Below, piece by piece: positions 58,483 through 64,000 of a stretch of 64,000 nucleotides of DNA. Position 1 is the first letter of the stretch. Every line of letters starts with the position of its first letter. The DNA is taken from positions 41,867,617-41,931,616 of the forward strand of contig CM054179.1 in the NCBI GenBank assembly GCA_028829895.1. Direction: 5' to 3'. The translations under genes were made by a program, and so were the position numbers. The notes beneath the pieces were generated by a model that searched no databases, was not told the origin of the DNA, and was given only the letters and a program-made list of their open reading frames with translations. The DNA is from Sinotaia quadrata. Its lineage: Eukaryota > Mollusca > Gastropoda > Architaenioglossa > Viviparidae.

Positions 58483-61132
58483 TATTGTTCAACGATCATG
58501 ATTTATGAGAATGAGACTAGTCAATGGGCTGAGCTTAAGGAGTTCTCTTGCTGTAGAAAATTCTGCTCTCTGATCACTTTTGAATTTGGTGTGGATGAAG
58601 AGAGTCCATCTTTGAAAGGCAGTCATTAGCTTGATATGACTATGTGGCCTTTTGACTTGGGTTTCAAGCTTTGGGTGTGAGTTTCAAGTTTCATGTTTCG
58701 AGTTCACAGTTACCCTTCACGTATACAGTGGTCATAAATCTGTACGAACAGGAAGGTGCGAGAATATTTGTTGTGGTGTGTGTAATGATACAGCCAAGTT
58801 AAGAAATCATGTGCATAGCACCATAGCGGATTATGGGCACTTAGGAACATATGCGTGTTAAAAAAGGAAATGCAGATCCCTATAAGCAGATTATGTAATA
58901 CACTCAAACAATAGCAGAGAGGGGTGTTGTTCTACAGCTATTGAGATGAGGACCTGATGCCAAAGGACACTATTCAAATGTCATGAGTTATTCGGACCAG
59001 TCAGCTAGAACATTCAATGACAGACTGTTGATGTGTGAATTGCCAGAGGGACTTCTCTGATAACTGCTGATGAAAGATAAGTGGGCATCTGACAAGCTCT
59101 GAGATCAGAAATCGTGTTACAATCCATATAAACATTTAAAGCCAGAATAGGTAGTCCTAGTGACCTTCGATTTGAATGTATTGATGTACGGATTCACTAT
59201 ATTATTAAATTGTTAAATATTAAATTTTTATATTTTTGTTATCCAAATTACAGAAGTTGACTAATTATTAGCAAGAGGAAGACTGAAAAGAATTGGGCTG
59301 GGGGCCAGAGTCAATGTGAATGTTTGTATGCATAATTAGTCATTATTAGGATAACGTGCCCAATTCACGCAATATTACACAGATTCATCTGTCACTATAG
59401 TTAATATCTAAACTGAGAGAATTGATTAAGGAGATTGAGTCTGGCAATCACTCTGTCGTCAGTATAGGTGTAACGTTAAAAATTAACAATCCTTAAATCC
59501 TCATGCTGAGACAGGGTCTCTAAACAAACACTGGTATGTAACATAGTCTTTAAGGTAGTTATTAGGATAGTCTTTAAGATAGTCTTCAAAACGGTGAACT
59601 GTTTTAGAAGAAAGTGAAATATGCATCTTGTGATGTGCTTGAGTTATAGAGATAATTATATCATACATCGCTTTGAATTAAAAATATATGATGCTTGTTT
59701 TCTAAATTCTCGTTTGCATTTCAAACAAATAGTTACTTATCTGCTCAGTATGCTTTTCCTTGTTGTCGTATTTTATTTTTCGTTTTCTCTCTCTTTTATT
59801 TTTACTTTTTGCGAAGGAAAGGGAGGGTAAATAGCATATTTATCTACTCCTGAGCTTCAGTTCATTTGTTTCAGTTTCCGTTCGAAGCCAGTATCTTGTC
59901 GGCCTTTTGTACGTGAAGATACAATTATCTCGTCATTACTTGGGTACCAGATAAATTAATGTCCCCTCTCACAACCTCCACCCCCGGAAATACTACTCCA
60001 AGCAAACAAGAAAAACACAGAGCGTATTTCCGCCATATAATAGTTCTACACCTAACTATACATTAGACATTAAGAGAGTGTCTTCTCTTAGTAATTTGCT
60101 TGTTGGCATAAAATATTGTCCAAGAACAGAATCAGGGTTGAGGAAAGGAGCGATGGCACTGTAACCGACCCACTTCGATATCCATCTTTCCAGTTCTACA
60201 GTTTATTGGCAGGCACTACACGAGGCCGTGCAGGTAAAAGCGCTCCTCCAGTTAATCGCCATACCTCTTCAAAAAGACGAACTAATGAATTTCATAATGT
60301 TTTGAAGTATCTGTTTAGACTCTTTAAATTCTTTAAATTAACTCAGTTCATGTTTAAAGAAACAGAAAAGCAAACGTAATATAAATAAAGAGTCCCACTG
60401 TCTTGAACTATCTGATTACGTAATTGGCAAGATGGGGGATAGACATTGCCCCACATTCTCGGCAAGGAAAGTGGTATCTAGTAACAGCGAAACGCTTTGG
60501 TTTCAGAGTGGAAAGCCATTATGCTTTCGATTGCTCGCCTCCCTTTCAGCCACAAATAAATCGCAGATTCTCTCATAGCTAACTGTGTGTACATAGCGTT
60601 CGCGGCATCTGCCAGAAAGAAAATGAATACTGAATAAATTATAAATAAATACAAATGCAAATGGAGATATACGTCCACGGTGCTCAAGCAGTTAATACAG
60701 GTTTTCCTGTTCAGATCGTGATGCAGAAATATGTTCCAGGTTATTAAAGTATCAATGACGGAAAAACGAAAGCCTCAGGCAGAGAGAGTTCGATTGGAAA
60801 TATTAGCTATACAATGCTGCATGATATCAGCATTTATATTATCAGACAGTTTGATAACTCGACATTGGTATGAATTAGTTCCTAGTTGCCTGCCATTAAG
60901 AACGGCTTAGCAAATCTAATTAAATTAATAGTCCAAGGTTGTGTACCTGATAATGACAGCACGATTGGACAGTTGTCTGTGCAGCAATCGGCTGGTGTTA
61001 GGAGCATTGAAACAACAATGCTCGTACTACACCATCTTGCATTAAAACAAACCAGTCTAGTAACGAACATATCAACAGAAGTATGGTTGTATTAAACCAA
61101 ATTTAACTAAGAACAATATGGCACTGAAAGAT
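58483..61132. other. No gene recognised
   Basis: A repeat-poor stretch. Frames at 58652-58861, 59621-59830, 60116-60379 and 60886-61095 (60-87 codons) show no domains that I know. A short triplication of TAGTCTTTAA.AT is near 59548-59590. Confidence 0.35.
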
Positions 61133-62430
61133 GGCACTCGCGCCAGTCTGCACTATAAACATTATCATAACGTTGGTGGCACTTAAGTCCGTCTACACTG
61201 TAAACATTATCATAACGTTGGTGGCACTTAAGTCCGTCTACACTGTAAACATTATCATAACGTTGGTGGCACTTAAGTCCGTCTACACTGTAAACATTAT
61301 CATAACGTTGGTGGCACTTAAGTCCGTCTACACTGTAAACATTATCATAACGTTGGTGGCACTTAAGTCCGTCTACACTGTAAACATTATCACAAAGTCG
61401 ACGGCACTCAAGCCTTCCTTCACTGTAAGCATTATAAGATTGATTGCACTAAATCCCGTCTATAGTGTAAACATGATCAAAAATTGACGGCACTGAAACC
61501 CGTCTATAGTGTAAACATGATCAAAAGGTTGACGGCACTAAAACCCGTCTACATTGACCAACATTAACACAAGTTGACTGCACTAAAGCCAGTTTGCAAA
61601 GTAAACATTAATACAAGGCTGAATGCATTAAAATTGGTCTGACACAGAAATGGGTGTACTACATTCAGCTTGGTACCGATAATTTTAGCACAAGGTTGAG
61701 TAGATCTAGATTGGTACAGAGACAATTATAACAGGACTTAGTGACTAAAATCAGTCGGTACTGAGAAAATTTATCATTGGGTTGAATGCACTAAGCAGTT
61801 CTAGTACTAAGCACGTAATCACAAAGCTGATTGCACTAAACAAGTCTAGGAATAAACTTGTTATCACAGGCTGACTGCACTAAACAACTCTAGGAATAAC
61901 TTGTTATCACAGGCTGACTGCACTAAACAACTCTAGGAATAGGTGTGTTATCAAATGGTTGGCTGCACTAAACAACTCTAAAAATAGATGTGTTATCAAA
62001 TGGTTGGCTGCACTAAACAAGTCTAGGAATAGGTGTGTTATCAAATGGTTGGCTGCACTAAACAACTCTAAAAATAGATGTGTTATCAAATGGTTGGCTG
62101 CACTAAACAAGTCTAGGAATAAACTTGTTATCACAGGCTGACTGCACTAAACAACTCTAAAAATAGATGTGTTATCAAATGGTTGGCTGCACTAAACAAG
62201 TCTAGGAATAAACCTGTTATCACAGGGCTGACTGCACTAAGCAACTATAAAGTTAAACACATTATCAGCATTTGACTATATTAAACAAGCTGGATCTAAA
62301 CTCACTATCAGAAGGTTGACTGCATTAAAAAAAGGCTAGTTTTAAACACTAATCACAGGGTCGACTGCATTAAACAAAAGGCTAGCTCTAAACACTTTAT
62401 CACAGGGTTGACTGCCCAGAATCAAGTTAG
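61133..62430 (+). repeat. 45-bp minisatellite, ~29 copies, homogeneous left end
   Basis: The left block (61133-61391) has identical units ACTTAAGTCCGTCTACACTG plus TAAACATTATCATAACGTTGGTGGC, starting at 61181, 61226, 61271, 61316 and 61361. Rightward the same 45-bp period persists with strong divergence (GCACTAAACAAGTCTAGGAA plus TAAACTTGTTATCACAGGCTGACT). A second homogenised patch is at 61935-62200. The 118-codon plus frame is a repeat artefact. Confidence 0.9.
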
Positions 62431-62936
62431 AAAAGAGAAGAAAAGAGAACAAAAGAAATAAATGACCATGCGTGCTATCCGGTTATCTTGGACGTTCTCT
62501 GTCGCTCCATCGAGCGAACTTTGTGCACATAACGTTTCTCGGTGTGAGAGGATCATCCGGTTTTATCTGGAAATTAGACCACCGGCCACGTACCGGCACA
62601 AACCACGCAACATTGACCGCTAGTCTGTAGAGGAATGCAAGTCAGAACTTGAGGAAACAGATACAGTACTGACATTGCCAGACTTAAACCTTTCGATGGA
62701 ATAAGGAGGATCACGAACTGTTTAAAAGAAGAAATAACATAATGAACAATCTGCTAGTTGGAGAAAAAACACTTGACTTCAGTAATGGAGAATGAGCAAT
62801 TAACTTCAACCTAAATAAAAGAACAGAAAAAAATTTGAAAAAAAAGTGAAAGAATTAAAAGAATAAAAACAAAATCAATAATAGAACAGTGGTATTAATT
62901 ATAAGAATAACATGACTGGGTTTGGTTAGTGTGCTT
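62431..62936. other. No recognisable feature
   Basis: Mixed sequence then A-rich (62800-62890). Nothing supported. Confidence 0.4.
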
Positions 62937-63095
62937 TATTTGTGTGTTGTGTGTTGTGGTGTGTTTGTGTGTGTGTGTTTTGTGAGTATGCGTTTTTGTT
63001 TTGTGAGTAATTTTTGTGTTTTGTGTGCGTTTCGTGTGTGTGTGTGTTTTGTGAGCGTGTGATTTTATTTCGTGTGTGCAGGTGTGTATTTGAGT
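62937..63095 (+). repeat. Degenerate GTGTGTTTTG tract
   Basis: Repeated GTGTGTTTTGTGAG/TTTTGTGTG words at irregular spacing, opening Cys/Val/Phe frames that I do not treat as genes. Confidence 0.75.
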
Positions 63096-64000
63096 GCGTC
63101 TTTACAAACCAACACGAAAGAAAGTTCCACAACTCGGTTAAAGCTGTTTACATACTAAAGATATCACGAGTCCAGTCATTTGTAGTTGGTCACGAAATTG
63201 CCCTTACATTCGCCGTCACGCAGAAGGAAGTGTGTGATCGATCACTATGGCAACATACATTAGAAGAAAAAATGTAATTGAATCATGCAATACAGACAAC
63301 ACAAGCACGGTTCAATATTTTCTCTAACAAGTTCAATGAAATTCGTGGGAAAAGCTAATTGAAGCGTGATGTTTCCAATAGATTGACACGTCTGTTCAAT
63401 CGATGCATGCCTGGCTTTCTTCCTTCTGGACATAACAGTGTCCCCATCTGCGCCCCCAAAACCCTAGCCGCAAATGTGTGTCCGGTCAAGTTACAGATCA
63501 AGCTATGACTAGTTCACACCTACAAGGGAGGCAGGGGACCATAATAAAACACAATAAGATGATTTCAGTTAATATCTTAAACCCACTTGCTCAGAGACAT
63601 ATTTTATAATGAAACATTTTAGAAACAATCGATTTGTAGTGTGGATAATATATCTATATATTAAAAAGTAAAAATAGTTAATGTTTGATGATTAGTATCT
63701 GCCAACCCTTTACAATACTTTCACGAGAGTTGTTATCGTTTATCATCATCGCCCATAGTCGCGTATGAATAGAAAAATACGAGATTACAGAGCATATAGA
63801 ATCTATGCTAAAAAAAACAAAACAACGATAAACAGTCCAGTAAGCCAGAGAGGATTAAACCTATCTTATATTTATCTGCTGAGAACTACTACAACGCTTT
63901 CTTGATTAAAAAGCTCTATTTGTCATAAGAGAGTTAAGACATTCTTAAGACAAACAAAATAAAAATGAAATCCCGCATATTGCATATGTTGTAAGACTTA
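63096..64000. other. No recognisable feature
   Basis: Unique-looking AT-rich DNA up to the window edge; no open frame of note. Confidence 0.4.

Overview
The window is AT-rich, intron-scale or intergenic DNA from an animal. It is probably an invertebrate and perhaps a mollusc; that guess rests on overall texture and on a repeat-type gene family I recall from many invertebrates, not on any diagnostic gene. No intact host protein-coding gene can be recognised. Most long open frames are by-products of tandem repeats whose unit length is a multiple of three, or of pure purine/pyrimidine and CA/GT tracts. The window should be read as a repeat landscape with transposon remains.

The best-defined element is a DNA transposon at 16009-17989, read on the minus strand. 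Both ends start with the same 12 bases, CACTATGTAACA, continue as an imperfect terminal inverted repeat, and are flanked by a 3-bp direct duplication, TTA. That is the signature of the CACTA (EnSpm/CMC) superfamily. It carries a two-exon gene with three CxxC pairs, a clean GT-AG intron, one frameshift and an apparent large internal deletion, so this copy is dead. Its promoter is striking: 18 bp upstream of a TATAAAA box lies a 93-bp run of alternating GAA/TTC triplets in strict 5-bp phase (19 slots, 15 perfect), followed by a separate three-slot match. This is an exceptionally long heat-shock-element array, suggesting a heat-shock-inducible animal CACTA transposon.

Other mobile-element traces are a ~355-bp interspersed repeat present in opposite orientation at 15578-15935 and 48046-48398, a second interspersed family at 49205-49412 and 58291-58482 (with a short piece at 15021-15055), a reverse-transcriptase C-terminal scrap of a LINE at 50986-51156, and a tRNA-derived (SINE-like) fragment near 52160-52262.

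About a fifth of the window is tandemly repeated DNA in roughly thirty unrelated families with units of 5 to ~118 bp. The largest are a 31-bp array (32848-34250), a 45-bp array (61133-62430), a 33-bp array (28806-29640) and an 18-copy, almost identical 44-bp array (38853-39644), the last lying between two blocks of another minisatellite family. Several arrays have homogeneous centres and decayed edges. Microsatellites (CA, GT, GA, CT, TATC, GTA) are frequent, and one CA/GT tract forms a long inverted repeat (37461-37639).

Outside the repeats, short regulatory-type palindromes are over-represented: ten perfect TGACGTCA (CRE) sites and three perfect GTCACGTGAC sites. Two weak coding candidates are listed at low confidence (44754-44847 and 48604-48810).
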